Source of the DNA: Lepas anatifera
Taxonomy: Eukaryota; Arthropoda; Thecostraca; Lepadidae
Reading direction: 5' to 3'
Assembly: GCA_034440635.1 (NCBI GenBank)
Contig: JAOTON010002102.1
Span: 186,001 to 250,000 of the forward strand
DNA: 64,000 nt
Part shown: in pieces, positions 25,690 to 36,660 of the stretch
Layout of the letters: each line of letters opens with the position of its first letter
How positions within the stretch are numbered: the first letter of the stretch is position 1
The notes under the pieces: model-generated
Databases searched by the model: none
Told to the model about the DNA's origin: nothing
What the model saw: only the letters and a program-made list of their open reading frames with translations
Made by a program: the position numbers and the translations under genes

Positions 25690-25880
25690 TCTGAGACCAG
25701 CCTTTGGGGGAAAGAACTCTGGGAGCCACCAAGACTAACATTTGTGGGAGGAAGATCAACTCTTGGGGGCTTCCTAGACCAACTCTTGTGCCCCTCCTCT
25801 CCTCTCCCCACGACCAGCTCTAAAGGGCCCCTGAGACGAAATATCAGGCCCCTTAGACCAACTCTGCAGAGGGGGCCTCC
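25690..25880 (-). repeat. GAGTTGGTCTC minisatellite, reverse orientation
   Basis: There are about six to seven degenerate units of the form GACCAACTCT plus GGGGGCTTC or GGGCCCC, the reverse complement of the array at 14720. It lies inside the hAT-like element 25198-27917. Confidence 0.65.
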
Positions 25881-26049
25881 GAGATCGGCGGTGGTAAAGA
25901 ATGAAAGGGATTTTTCATGCAATACCTAGTGCCAAAATTAATTATCTAAGTATACACTGTATAGTTTTTCTGTCGGGACAACGCCCCTCCTATACCTATA
26001 CGTATAGTTATCGGAATTTTGGAGGTCCTCCTGACCTCAATCACTGCAC

Positions 26050-27540
26050 CTCGCATACACCTATGCTGGGGCCCAGTAGAGCCCAGTAGAGGTTTACACC
26101 TAACTAACCCAAACGAAACTACAAACTTTCTATCACGGCAATAAACTCTTCCAGATCCTTGCTAAAAATTTATTTTCTTTACCTGTCAATTCCCTGCTCT
26201 TCTTCACATATCCACTCACCTTCATATGAATATGCTGCTTTCTATCAATCTAATCGAAACTACAACCTTCTTTCTGTTGTTTCTTCCTTTCGTCTACAAT
26301 CAGCCAGGCGCGGCGGGTTGCGACATTGTCAGAGCAACTACTAATTTCAATTTCTGATCGCTTTCCGCTTGCCGGTCGCATGAGCAACATAATTTGCATT
26401 TCAAAATTGCTGTAAATTAATTTTCAAAATCCTTATAGACTAGAAAATTATACAACTAAAGGCACACCAAGAGGAAGACTAACAATGTTTTGTCAATAAC
26501 GAATATGAAACCGGGCTTTCAAAAGCCTAAAGATGCCGCTTTTATTTACTAGATGTAAAGACGGCGATTTGGTAAGTCCACGCCGTAGACCAGCCAAACA
26601 AAAAAGTGCAGATGTTTGAAGGGTAACTGGATGCATTCTTGTTGCCCAAAAAAATCATTTCATGAAAATGTAGAGTTTCAATGTATTCAAGTACCGGACA
26701 CTTTCCGTTGAACTTAAATAGCAGCGTATTTATGCCTAGGGTGTCGTAGGGTGTCGTGAGTGGATTTGGGTGTCACAGGGCTGGACGCAGCAATGAAGGG
26801 CTGATATGGATAAAAATTATTTTCTTCGAAATGAACGGTCAATTTTCTACCATACAATGTCAACAAAATATGCTGCTTAGCATACAAATTTCAAGATAAT
26901 TGCTTTTAACAACAAGATGACCAAAAATGGTGTTTCACTATTCTCGGTACCAAAAATACAAAAACAACTTTTCAAGGACGTAAGCCTAGAAGTCATGTGC
27001 ACAGATAAACTGCTTTCCAGAAATGTACCTTCCAAAGCGGTCAGCTCATTTTTTTGGCAACACAAGGCTAGGGTGTCTAATTTTCCACTCACCAGTTTTG
27101 TGAGTGGTGGAATTTAGTGGCGGTGTTCACCCATTGGAACTTTCTCCGGTGGGGCGGGGGGCACTGAGCGTCTTGCCCGCGCCAGAATTTCGATTCAGTT
27201 GTTCCACTGAAATCGGTGGATATAAGGATGCCAGTTATAATTGACTAGAAAAATAGAAATCGCCAGATTTTCTTGCAGAAAAGCCAGAGAAGCGCATGAG
27301 GGCCGAGTTAATTTGGCGATCTCTTTGTCGATTCTGCTGCTCTCTTTTTCCAGTGGACGTTAGTAGAGGAGATAATGGAACTGGCCTTTGTAGTAAGTAT
27401 TGCTCAGTAAAATTAAATAGTAGTAAGTATTGTTGGAAGTGAGGGGAAAATTCAGCAAAAAATATATAAAAGTGAGTGGAAAATTCTGCTTGACTGGGTG
27501 TTGTTCTGCACCCAGCACCCCAGGTTTTGGGACACTGCCC
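26050..27540. other. Interior of the 2.7-kb element, non-coding
   Basis: AT-rich sequence without a frame that I recognise. GTAGTAAGTATTG is directly repeated around 27390-27435. If the element once encoded a transposase, nothing of it is left. Confidence 0.35.
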
Positions 27541-27544
27541 CGAA

Positions 27545-27902
27545 ATGAGGTACATTGGCGGACGCAGGGGTGACTATTCCGGCCATTCCCCCAAAGCGCT
27601 GGAGGGGGGGCCAAACTGTCTTTTGCCTCCCCCAAACGCCGGGGATTTTTTTGAAAAAAGGTGTTTACACTAGGTCTGTAGAGCAAAAACATTTTCGCTC
27701 CCACCCCTCACCCACCCCTCGAGAGCGACCATGCACTTGGAGAAGTAGCTTATACTAGGTCTGTCAAGCACTGAAAAATGGTGTTTACACTAGGTCTGTA
27801 GAGCAAAAAAATATTCGCTCCCACCCCCTTCCCCCCAGGAGGAGAGGCAGACATGGGTTTGCCCCCCAAAAACTCGGGTCTGCGTCCGCCCCTGATGAGG
27901 TA
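27545..27902. mobile_element. hAT-like MITE with perfect 8-bp duplication, 342 bp
   Basis: The element 27553-27894 starts CATTGGCGGACGCAGG and ends CTGCGTCCGCCCCTG, its inverted counterpart. ATGAGGTA flanks it exactly on both sides (27545-27552, 27895-27902). Within it a block starting GTGTTTACACTAGGTCTGTA occurs twice about 120 bp apart (27661 and 27781). It sits 23 bp from the right end of the larger hAT-like element. Confidence 0.85.
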
Positions 27903-28203
27903 CAGGAACCGCCACTGATTATAACCCCAAAATAAGTCCCCACTCGCATAAATGCTAAGAATCCGACATGTCTGTACTATTCCGGGCCTGTTGTGTTTGA
28001 ATAAATGTGTGCAAGGTTAGTTCAGTCACCAAGTGTCATGTCAAAGTCAAAAGTATTTTTGGGGGCATCATATAGGTATGATTGTCATCAGAAAAATCCA
28101 CTCACCTCAGCACAAAGTATGGTCATGCTGTACAATGAGCAATGAAAGAGCGTTGCGAATGGGATCTGGCTGGAGACATGCTGTAAATTCTCCTAAAACG
28201 GAG

Positions 28204-28379
28204 AATATGTTCAGTGGCGAATCCAGAACTTCATTCGGGGGCTAGGGGGCTTGAGCCCCCCCCTCACATTGCCTAGTCTTGAATCAATCTCCGCCTATGC
28301 ATTAACTATAGGCGCTCATACATTTGGGGGATGAGGGCTTGAGCCCCTAGCCCCCCTTGTATCCGCCACTGAACAGGTT
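28204..28379. mobile_element. hAT-like MITE, 160 bp
   Basis: The element 28212-28371 has termini CAGTGGCGAATCCAG and TATCCGCCACTG. Its interior GGGGCTAGGGGGCTTGAGCC and the inverse GAGCCCCTAGCCCC make it a strong foldback. The flanks AATATGTT and AACAGGTT agree at 6 of 8. Confidence 0.7.
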
Positions 28380-30720
28380 CCATCATCTCGTGGATAACTG
28401 AGTTGAGGTGCTCTCCCTTCACCTGACGATGCAATCCCTTCAAAGGCCCCTTCCCTTTCATGGCAACGTTCCGCGTCTTTGGAGGTTGCCAGTAAGCCCA
28501 GTGGCCGGACCCATAATGTGGAGTGAAATTCCAGTCAATATCTTCTTTGCTTCTCTCGTACCGCCTCTCACTTCTCACCACAATATCTACTTCACGTTCA
28601 TAGACCTCCTTTGTTTGTCATTCTGGGAGGCACCCCATTCCCACCTAAGTGCGGGTCCTTCACTCTCACCATTTTAATTCAATACCACGACGGAAGTGAT
28701 TATTTCTATATTGTAATTCAAGGGGACACGGTCATAATGGTTAGACCTTCCGAAACCAGTTAGGCAGGCTTCAGACAGACCCAGAATCATCGATCATGTT
28801 GGAAAGTATAGAGTGCCTCCCGCTAATTCTGTTATATAAATTCCGGCTGGTACATTAATAACTGTGACGTGAAGGGTCGTCTCATGCTTCGGTCGGCGGG
28901 GTTTCTGTCAGAGGAAAAAGAACCGAGGAAAACTGTGACCGCCTCTAATTTATGAGACAATTACGTCTAGCCGTAATGCATTTAATGCTTTGGTTCCGGA
29001 CGTGTTTTTGTTGTGGCCCGCCCGCTCCTTCCGTTACAAATTCTTAATTACAGCCAGTGTCACAGGATAGCCCGCTATCATGAGGTTTGGGAACTTTGCG
29101 GCATCGCGTGGCGGCGAGCATTTGTAACCCAGGTAATCGAACCGAGCCAGCGTATATACGGTCCCGGATGACACCGTCTGTTAAGTGAGAAGATCTAGTT
29201 CAAGCATCTTTGGAATGTGGCGCATTAGGGGGCCATTGCAGGCATCCACAATGTGGTTTAAGATTAACAAGCATCGTTGTAGACGGATGATAGGAAGCCA
29301 CTGCAGCGTCGTTTAGTAAAAGTTGCAACAATAGTCTTTGAATATATTATGAGCAAAGACCACGGATGATGGGTAGCACACATTTGTTCTACCACTCTCT
29401 TGCATGTCAACGACAAATACATAACAACACGATGCACATTTGCATATAGACTTGCCATTAGTAAACAGAAAGTTTGAGAATGTTTTTGACGGTAATTAGG
29501 TTTCCTCTTCGCCTTTAAATATTCATGCTCGGCCGTTGCCGCGCGTCGTCGCGGCAGGGGTTCGGACGTGCATGATGCCTTTATTCATGAGCTGCGGTAT
29601 TAGTCAGCACCAACCTCGCCCTCTTCGAATTCGACTGACTCGCTGTCGACACGTGCTGTCCAAGGCCCGGCAACTTCCGCGCCAGAACGGCCGCTGAATA
29701 TTCAGCGCGGCCAACACTGCAAACGCCACCATTCGTGGCCGCTGTTAGAGACAGCGATCACGTGATCGGAACATTCACAGCATTATGAGTCTCTTCTGAG
29801 AATCAAGTGCATCGTTCTTCAAGAGCGTAGACGAAGAGGGACATAGGGGGTAGTCAACCACCCAGTGGCCTTGATGATGTGCCCTTTTGATCGGCTCCTT
29901 CCCCAACCTCCTGAGTGTTAATAGGCTCCTCCCCCTGTCGCAGGGAAGCCCCCTGGAAACACCCACTCCCTCTCCACCCAGGAGCTAGAATAATACCGTA
30001 CCTTCCTGTTACCAAAAACATTTCAAGACTGCTGCTTATCACTGGTTAAGAGGCCTCACGGGCTCCGATACCCCCAGTTCGCCCTCATTCTGCACACTAT
30101 AACGGAGCTGCACTTCACCATTGAACGTTCCATAGCTGATGAAAGATGGCCTCCTTAGAAGACTAGGTGCGGATTATCCAAAATGGAAGCTCTCTGGGCA
30201 TATAAGACTTCAACTTTAACCATCGTGAGGCAAATATTCCAAGTTAATATCTGATAAACAGTTTCTGTTATTGCAGCACAAAGTCGGCTTTTGAAAACGG
30301 CAATGTAAATGTCCTATTTTTCACCCTTATACTATTTTTGCACCCTTGACTTAATATCGTTTCTCTGTGATCACGCGAAGAGTATATGATCACGTTGATG
30401 ATTATGACGAATCGGGTCGGGACTCCTGTTTGGAGCGGGCAGTTTTGAGAGCATCGACCGTAGTTCCAGCGTAGTTGAGGTGTACTATAAATAAACAATA
30501 GCCCAGCTGCCGGGTTCGTCACGAATAATGACAAAACCTCGGGGGGGGTGGGGAGCGGCGGCGGAACGTCAATTCGAGCCACGACGCCGATTCAAGTTAT
30601 TTCACAACAGCGGAACAGCTAAGTGGCGGCAGAGTTTGCACTTATACAAGACAGGCTAACAAGGGGAACAAGAGGTGCTTCATGTTAGAAACAGAAGATA
30701 CAAATACTGGCTTGTAAATA
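28380..30720. other. Long intergenic stretch, no recognisable gene
   Basis: There is a CpG-rich patch at 29520-29740 (CGGCCGTTGCCGCGCGTCGT). I found no frame with a known domain on either strand and no repeat family shared with the rest of the window. Confidence 0.3.
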
Positions 30721-30944
30721 ATGTTTACATTTGTAAATAATGCTTTGACATCAAAACTTGCTAGTTTCTTAGACTGAAAATTAATATTTTCCAACCGATT
30801 TAATAAGTCCCTCGAATTCTCCAAGTGAGATATGCTCATAGATCCTAACATTTTTGACAGAGGCTTAGCCAATACCTTAGCGAGCTGGCGAGGAGCACTA
30901 ACAGTTCCAGAAGTTATGGGTCGCATTGGTATTCCTGGTTTGTG
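30721..30944 (-). pseudogene. Penelope-like element reverse transcriptase fragment
   Basis: Read on the minus strand, the translation begins KPGIPMRPITSG, continues LAKVLAKPLSKMLG and ends FDVKALFTNV. In Penelope-like reverse transcriptases the block RPI(V/T)S, a conserved AK.LA..LSP-type helix and SFDVKSLFTNVP occur in this order, so I assign it there by motif memory. The ~70 residues are uninterrupted but are cut off after FTNV, and no other part of the element (GIY-YIG endonuclease, rest of RT) is seen. It abuts the (TA)n run at 30949, which may mark the breakpoint. Confidence 0.7.
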
Positions 30945-30947
30945 TGC

Positions 30948-30948
<1 letters not shown>

Positions 30949-30998
<50 letters not shown>
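30949..30998. repeat. (TA)n microsatellite
   Basis: About 25 TA units directly beside the Penelope-like fragment. Confidence 0.95.
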
Positions 30999-30999
<1 letters not shown>

Positions 31000-31840
31000 C
31001 ATTGGCCGGATCAACGGTAAACAGCCCCGGCGTCGATTCCATAGCGAATTTTATATTTCACAGAACCGTTACTCGTACACACATTCACACCACACACGAG
31101 GGAGGAGCGGTCTGCCGGTGGCCTGTGTTCTCCTCTGTGTCTCTCTCTTCCTGGCCAGATGGCTCCATTCACGACAGTCCACCAAGTGCTGGGCGGCGGT
31201 CGCCAATTCCCGAACTAAATTAAATGGTGCTGATTTATGGTTGTGAGGAGGTACATAACAATCATGTTTAACGATAGAGAGGAGGAGAGGCGGGGAGAGA
31301 ACGGTGGCGGGAACGGTCAGACGGGCAGGCGACAGTGTCGTTAGGGCTCCGCCCGGCGGGGTGGGCGGCGCGGTTCCTCAGAACGGACAGTCCAGCGACG
31401 CCCCTCTCCCAGCTGGATGATACAGGAGCGGCAGGTGAACCCAGAGAGCGCGGCAGTGTAACTGAACACGCCGCAGACATGACACATGGGCTGGGATGCA
31501 GACACATTCGGGGACACTGGGAGGGATCAGGCGTTTGCTAGTTGAGAGCAAAGGTTAACCCGGTCTCGCCTAGGCTCTTTTCGTACACCCTACCGCCTGG
31601 GGTCCGATCGGACCCCCTGCAATCTTGGCAGCTAAAATTGATACGGGAAAAATTGTAACTGTGTTGGAAGTGCCTTACCGTCCTCTGCACTGAAGTCCAG
31701 TTTGAATCATATTCGTTGACCCGTGATGACACAGTGGGCATAAATGGGCTGAAGGTTTATTCCAATTCAGAGAATTCATTATAACTCGGGAGCCATTAGA
31801 CCTAGAATAAAAGCAAAAGACATCAATGAGGTCTTCTTGA
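30999..31840. other. GC-rich intergenic stretch with an 18-bp palindrome
   Basis: No gene is recognised. 31130-31530 is GC-rich. At 31599-31616 lies the perfect palindrome GGGGTCCGATCGGACCCC. A one-base variant (GGGGTCCTATCGGACCCC) occurs in every unit of the 400-bp tandem repeat at 32141, suggesting that both belong to one element family. Confidence 0.4.
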
Positions 31841-32130
31841 CCCAAGGATTCAAATGATATTCGGCATGATCTTGTTAGGTCACATTATGAGCTCGACCTT
31901 AGGTCAAGGTCACATAATGACCTCTCCAGGTCATTTTGCACATAGTTTGAATCCTGGGTCATGCTCATTACTATGATACCAAGACTGTTTAAGACTGTTA
32001 AGACTGTTTCTTGTTCCGCTCCAAAGTTATAGACACAAGCAATTTTGAACACCGTGAATTCGGTGACCTCTGATGGCCTTGGTTTGGACCTGACCTCAGC
32101 ACGGATGACAGCGTGCATATTTTTCGTTTC
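31841..32130 (+). repeat. AGGTCA-rich block
   Basis: It contains TTAGGTCAAGGTCACATAATG followed by ACCTCTCC, i.e. an inverted pair of AGGTCA separated by 5 bp at 31907-31923, plus several further half-sites. It resembles the right end of the AGGTCA repeat family and leads into the 400-bp tandem array. Confidence 0.5.
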
Positions 32131-32140
32131 AAGAGCTTTT

Positions 32141-33338
32141 AAATGATGTTTGATATCCTGCTTTGGTCAGCCTCATTTGATAAATCGAGCTGATGACCCT
32201 AGATGCCTGAACTTGAGGCCAACGAGTCTCATTTGAATCGGCCTTAGAATTATCTGCGAAAAACCCAGGGGTCCTATCGGACCCCCAGATGGTGATGGCT
32301 TATACTCCCGTACCACCAGTGACACTTTACCAATATGCCGCTTAATTTGAGCAATACAAAATGTATGTACAGCGCTGAACGCCCAAAAATTCTGTTAGTG
32401 GTGTTTCTCAATGCAGTTGAGCATGCACGCAAACTGCATTATCAGTAGATCCTGAGGAGGTCGGGCATTCTGCAAGATGCCCCACGACAAACCTTCAAGA
32501 GATGATGCGTGCTGTCCTTGAACATTTAAATAAAGCTTTTGAATGATGTTTGATATCCTGCTTTGGTCAGCCTCATTTGATAAATCGAGCTGATTACCCT
32601 AGATGCCTGAACTTGAGGCCAACGAGTCTCATTTGAATCGGCCTTAGAATTATCTGCGAAAAACCCAGGGGTCCTATCGGACCCCCAGATGGTGATGGCT
32701 TATACTCCCGTACCACCAGTGACACTTTACCAATATGCCGCTTAATTTGAGCAATACAAAATGTATGTACAGCGCTGAACGCCCAAAAATTCTGTTAGTG
32801 GTGTTTCTCAATGCAGTTGAGCATGCACGCAAACTGCATTATCAGTAGATCCTGAGGAGGTCGGGCATTCTGCAAGATGCCCCACGACAAAACTTCAAGA
32901 GATGATGCGTGCTGTCCTTGAACATTTAAATAAAGCTTTTGAATGATGTTTGATATCCTGCTTTGGTCAGCCTCATTTGATAAATCGAGCTGATTACCCT
33001 AGATGCCTGAACTTGAGGCCAACGAGTCTCATTTGAATCGGCCTTAGAATTATCTGCGAAAAACCCAGGGGTCCTATCGGACCCCAGATGGTGATGGCTT
33101 ATACTCCCGTACCACCAGTGACACTTTACCAATATGCCGCTTAATTTGAGCAATACAAAATGTATGTACAGCGCTGAACGCCCAAAAATTCTGTTGATGG
33201 TGTTTCTCAATGCAGTTGAGCATGCACGCAAACTGCATTATCAGTAGATCCTGAGGAGGTCGGGCATTCTGCAAGATGCCCCACGACAAAACTTCAAGAG
33301 ATGATGCGTGCTATCCTTGAACATTTAAATAAATATTT
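32141..33338 (+). repeat. 400-bp unit in three tandem copies
   Basis: The units start at 32141, 32541 and 32941, each with (A/G)AATGATGTTTGATATCC. The copies are nearly identical. I noted GATGACC versus GATTACC, one fewer C in the CCCC run at ~33082, and GTTAGTGG versus GTTGATGG. Each unit ends near AACATTTAAATAAA and carries GGGGTCCTATCGGACCCC (32268, 32668, 33068). The units have no convincing coding frame. High identity implies recent amplification or homogenisation. Confidence 0.95.
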
Positions 33339-33339
33339 T

Positions 33340-34435
33340 AGTTTAGATATTCGGCGACAAGGGTCCAGTCGGAACCTCACCAATGAGGACCAATTGATGG
33401 ACTTTTCTTTGTTGAAAGCCGTCAGAACTGCAGCCGTCGCTGGAGCAGAAAGGGGTCACAAAGTGCGCTTGGATTGTGATGGATTGATGCTGGTGCTATT
33501 GGCTAGGCAAATCAGGCCAGCTATAATCCGGGACGAGTGCATTAAAAACAAATCACCTACAATCATCTTCGCCTAATCTTCTGGGCAAGCAGCCCCCAAC
33601 TGGGCGGCGTAGTGGTGAGGCCCCCTGAAGGAGACAGATCACCCTGGAGCGCGCCCTGGTCGGCCCGCCCCCTGCCGAGCCTGAGGGCACGTGCCCACGC
33701 GCTGCACCTGGTCGCTGCCGGGCCAATTATCAAACACGCCGTTTCAATTACCACCGTTTCAAGGCGAGAGGACCACGGGCGGCACGGTGCTGAGACACGG
33801 GGAAATGAACAGGGTGAGCGGGGTGTAATCGTCGGGCTGCCAGCGTGTGCTGCCGGGACGGAGCAGACACTGCCTCAACGATATCGTCAATACGAGACAT
33901 GTCTCAACCGGGAGCCTAGCGCGGATTTGTATTAGTGAGGCGAGCGGAGGTCTTAACTAGTGGCATAGCGGACCTAGCTCTGCGACGGGCTAGGGGCGCA
34001 CAACTGAGTGAGCCCTTCACACGATAAATGGGACCCTTTTGCAACAGAATGAGCAAGGGGGTACCTGTTGAACGGAGGGGGTCTGTATGGCTCAAGGGAC
34101 TGTTGCACCCGGCTCCCACAGGTCAGAACGAAGGTCAGCTGGCGAGCATTGCCGACATTTGAAGCAGCCAGTGTCTTGAGGCTTTACGACGCACTGGTGG
34201 CGTAGCCCGACGTTCAGCATAGCCATGCATGGAGGAACGCACCGCCTTCGAGGGGCTGCCTGGGAGAAAAGGACATGTTCAAGGTGACCAAAAAAGCTGA
34301 TGATACCTTAGTTTTGGGCTCCTTTGCCCGAGGAGAAAGCAAACCAAGCATTCAGGGAAGGACAATTAAGCCTAAGAAAAGGTGAAAAAGGAAAATTCAC
34401 CAACATATCATAAAAGTGGCCAGAACACGGCCAGT
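33340..34435. other. Intergenic, partly GC-rich
   Basis: The frame 33301-33576 (+) runs out of the last 400-bp unit and reads ERGHKVRLDCDGLMLVLL, which I do not recognise. 33600-33730 is GC-rich. No gene is supported. Confidence 0.25.
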
Positions 34436-35457
34436 TTTACACGCAGCCCGCTGGGGTCCCTGGCATGACGCGCCCGCTGGGGGGCGTTTTTCGCCCCCCT
34501 CCGTATCTCATTTCCCAGGACAGTTAAAGGAAAGCTACGGACGGTGTTCGAAAGCTCTTGACGAGACGATGATAAATTATACGAAGTATTTTTATGTCGG
34601 GTCAATATTTAGGTCAGTAGAGGTCAAAGACGGTTTCACAGGCTTACAATAGGGCGGTGTACGTTTACCCCTCTAGATTTTTACTCAGCAACGCTACAGA
34701 AAATATTTATGCATCATTGGATTCCTCTCATCGTGGCAAATCGAATGATGTATAATGTGACCTTGCCAGGTCGAATTGTGAAAATGGCCTTACTTTGAGC
34801 TAGGTCAAGGTCACATGGTGACCTGATATGGTCATGTTGCATATAAATCGACTCCCCGTGAAAATATACGCTCAATGAGGGAAAAATGGGACCTTTATCA
34901 CAATTCAGTGAGAAGTTATTGACAAAACAATAACTGTATGTTCATATGACCTGACATGACCTTTGAGAGGTCAGATAGTAAAAAAACTCAACTTTAGGGT
35001 CAAGATTATGGCAAGAATACACGGTTTGAGGATTGTCAGCATTATCTATTCATTATTTACGGAAAACGAGCCCTTTGTATTTTTCCATCATAGACTTATA
35101 AAGGGGTGACCAAAAAATTGACCCCACCTCAGGTCAACAGTATCAAAATTTCGAGACAGAAGATTTGTAGACTCTAATGGCCTTATCATATGGTGAAGTT
35201 TGAAACTGATCGGTTGACAGATGCTCCTTAGGCACTGCTTCAAGCTCGTGATTTTGGGTTTTGAGGTCGGGTCACTTGACCATGAATAGCTCCTTGACCT
35301 GGCATGACCTGACCTAAAAAAATTGGTCAGATGCGTAAAATTGATCAGGGATAAGGTACTGTAAGTTTCGTTGTCCTGCCCCTCTTCGCTTTTGCGTTAT
35401 CTGGGAAAAAAACCAGGAGGGGGTCGAATTTCGCCCCCCCAGCGGGGCGCGTGTTAA
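34436..35457 (-). mobile_element. TTAA-bounded MITE, ~1.02 kb, copy 1
   Basis: The right end reads CCAGCGGGGCGCGTGTTAA (35439-35457). The left end is a slightly damaged inverse (TTTACACGCAGCCCGCTGG, from 34437). Its interior is the reverse complement of the copy at 48967-49999, with matching blocks such as CGAAAGCTCTTGAC and GGTCAATATT and the terminal palindromic GGGGCGTTTTTCGCCCC. TTAA at the edge suggests piggyBac-type integration, by family knowledge. It is rich in AGGTCA/TGACCT and has no transposase. Confidence 0.75.
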
Positions 35458-36660
35458 GGGAGTCCGCCAACTCATATTCAATTAAATCATCAAAAATATC
35501 GTACAAATCAGTCGAGCCTGAGGCCTTTGCCAGTTTGCGCGACCGAGGACAAACTGGAGTCACCGGTCACGTCAACATGCGTTCTTGTCGAAACGATGAC
35601 TTCAAGCCTGTCTGCACCGCCAGGGGCGGAGCCAAGAGATAATTCGGTCATGCCCCTTCCCCAAATGAAACAGAGGGGCCGAACTCTCTTTGCCCCTCCC
35701 CTCCTTCCCCGAATACAAATTGGTGTGTCATATTTAATCGTAAGTAACAAAAGATTAAGCATTTGTGACTGTGTGGAGAGTACCTCTTTGAAGGCGAAAG
35801 TTGTCCCTGAAAGATAGAAACTGAAGGTCTAATCCGTTTTTTGTGATCACATACAATTTGATGGAACAATTTATTCAATGCATCGGTTTAATCCGGCCAG
35901 TTTGCGCCTCCGGATATCAACGTTTTTCTACTGCTCAAGCCTAACATGGGTTTGACCCACCCAAGCCAACCTGGCTGGATCCACATTTAAAAAAGTTTAG
36001 GTGCCAGGCCTGACTCCGAGAGGCTTACGATTTAAATTTGTGAGAGGTTTTCAAGGGCTGGAAATTTGTGAAATTACTTGACGTGGGAGGGGAAGGGTTG
36101 GGGGAAGGGAGGGACAGAGAGATAGTACATGACTTGTTGTCACTGATTGGTACAGACGGCGGCTGCTGTTTGCGGTAGGTTTTCTCGGTTCTGTTTTTGT
36201 TCACTGATATCTGTGGCTGTTTTTTGTGTAGACTCATTCTTGTCGTGGTCTGCTTTGACAGTCAAGTTTTCGTGTGTTCCATGTTCCCACCTTTGTTGTG
36301 ATGATGTCGCCGTTTTTTTCCGTTCACCTTGCCATGTAAGACTGAAAATACAAAATTTGTTTATAAAAAACCTGGCTGGATCCGCCCCTGTCCACTGACC
36401 CATCTCACCCTCCGCCGTCTCACGTCACCGTCTCGGTTCACTGGCGCGCGTCCGAGCAGCGGCGGAGGCAGGTCTGGGGGCGAGCTTGCTCCCCATCGCA
36501 TTCAAAACGACTACTTCTGCAGTCTGACTGATGGCTGAAACGGACCCACAATTGTCAAAAGAGCCCAAGATGTCTTCACACAGTTTGGTCTGTCTTTCCT
36601 TACTCAGGGAATCCTGGCTGGCTGCAAGGACCACACCATTTGTTCTGAGGGAGTCATGAC
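35458..36660. other. Intergenic with a possible diverged hAT-like element
   Basis: CAGGGGCGGAGCCAAG at 35621 and GGATCCGCCCCTG ending at 36390 are inverted termini of the hAT-like family. The flanking octamers TGCACCGC and TCCACTGA match at only 5 of 8, so the 770-bp element is tentative. AACCTGGCTGGATCC occurs directly repeated at 35968 and 36369. No gene is recognised. Confidence 0.35.

Larger units (their letters stand above)
25190..27925. mobile_element. hAT-like non-autonomous element, 2.7 kb
   Basis: The left end at 25198 starts CAGTGGTGGATACAAGAGG. The right end at 27917 finishes GGAACCGCCACTG. The flanking octamers ATTGTAAC (25190-25197) and ATTATAAC (27918-27925) agree at 7 of 8. 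Both subterminal regions carry GTGGAAAATTC motifs (25374-25425 and 27475). There is no transposase. It contains a GC-rich minisatellite (25690-25880) and a younger 342-bp element (27553-27894) near its right end. Confidence 0.6.
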
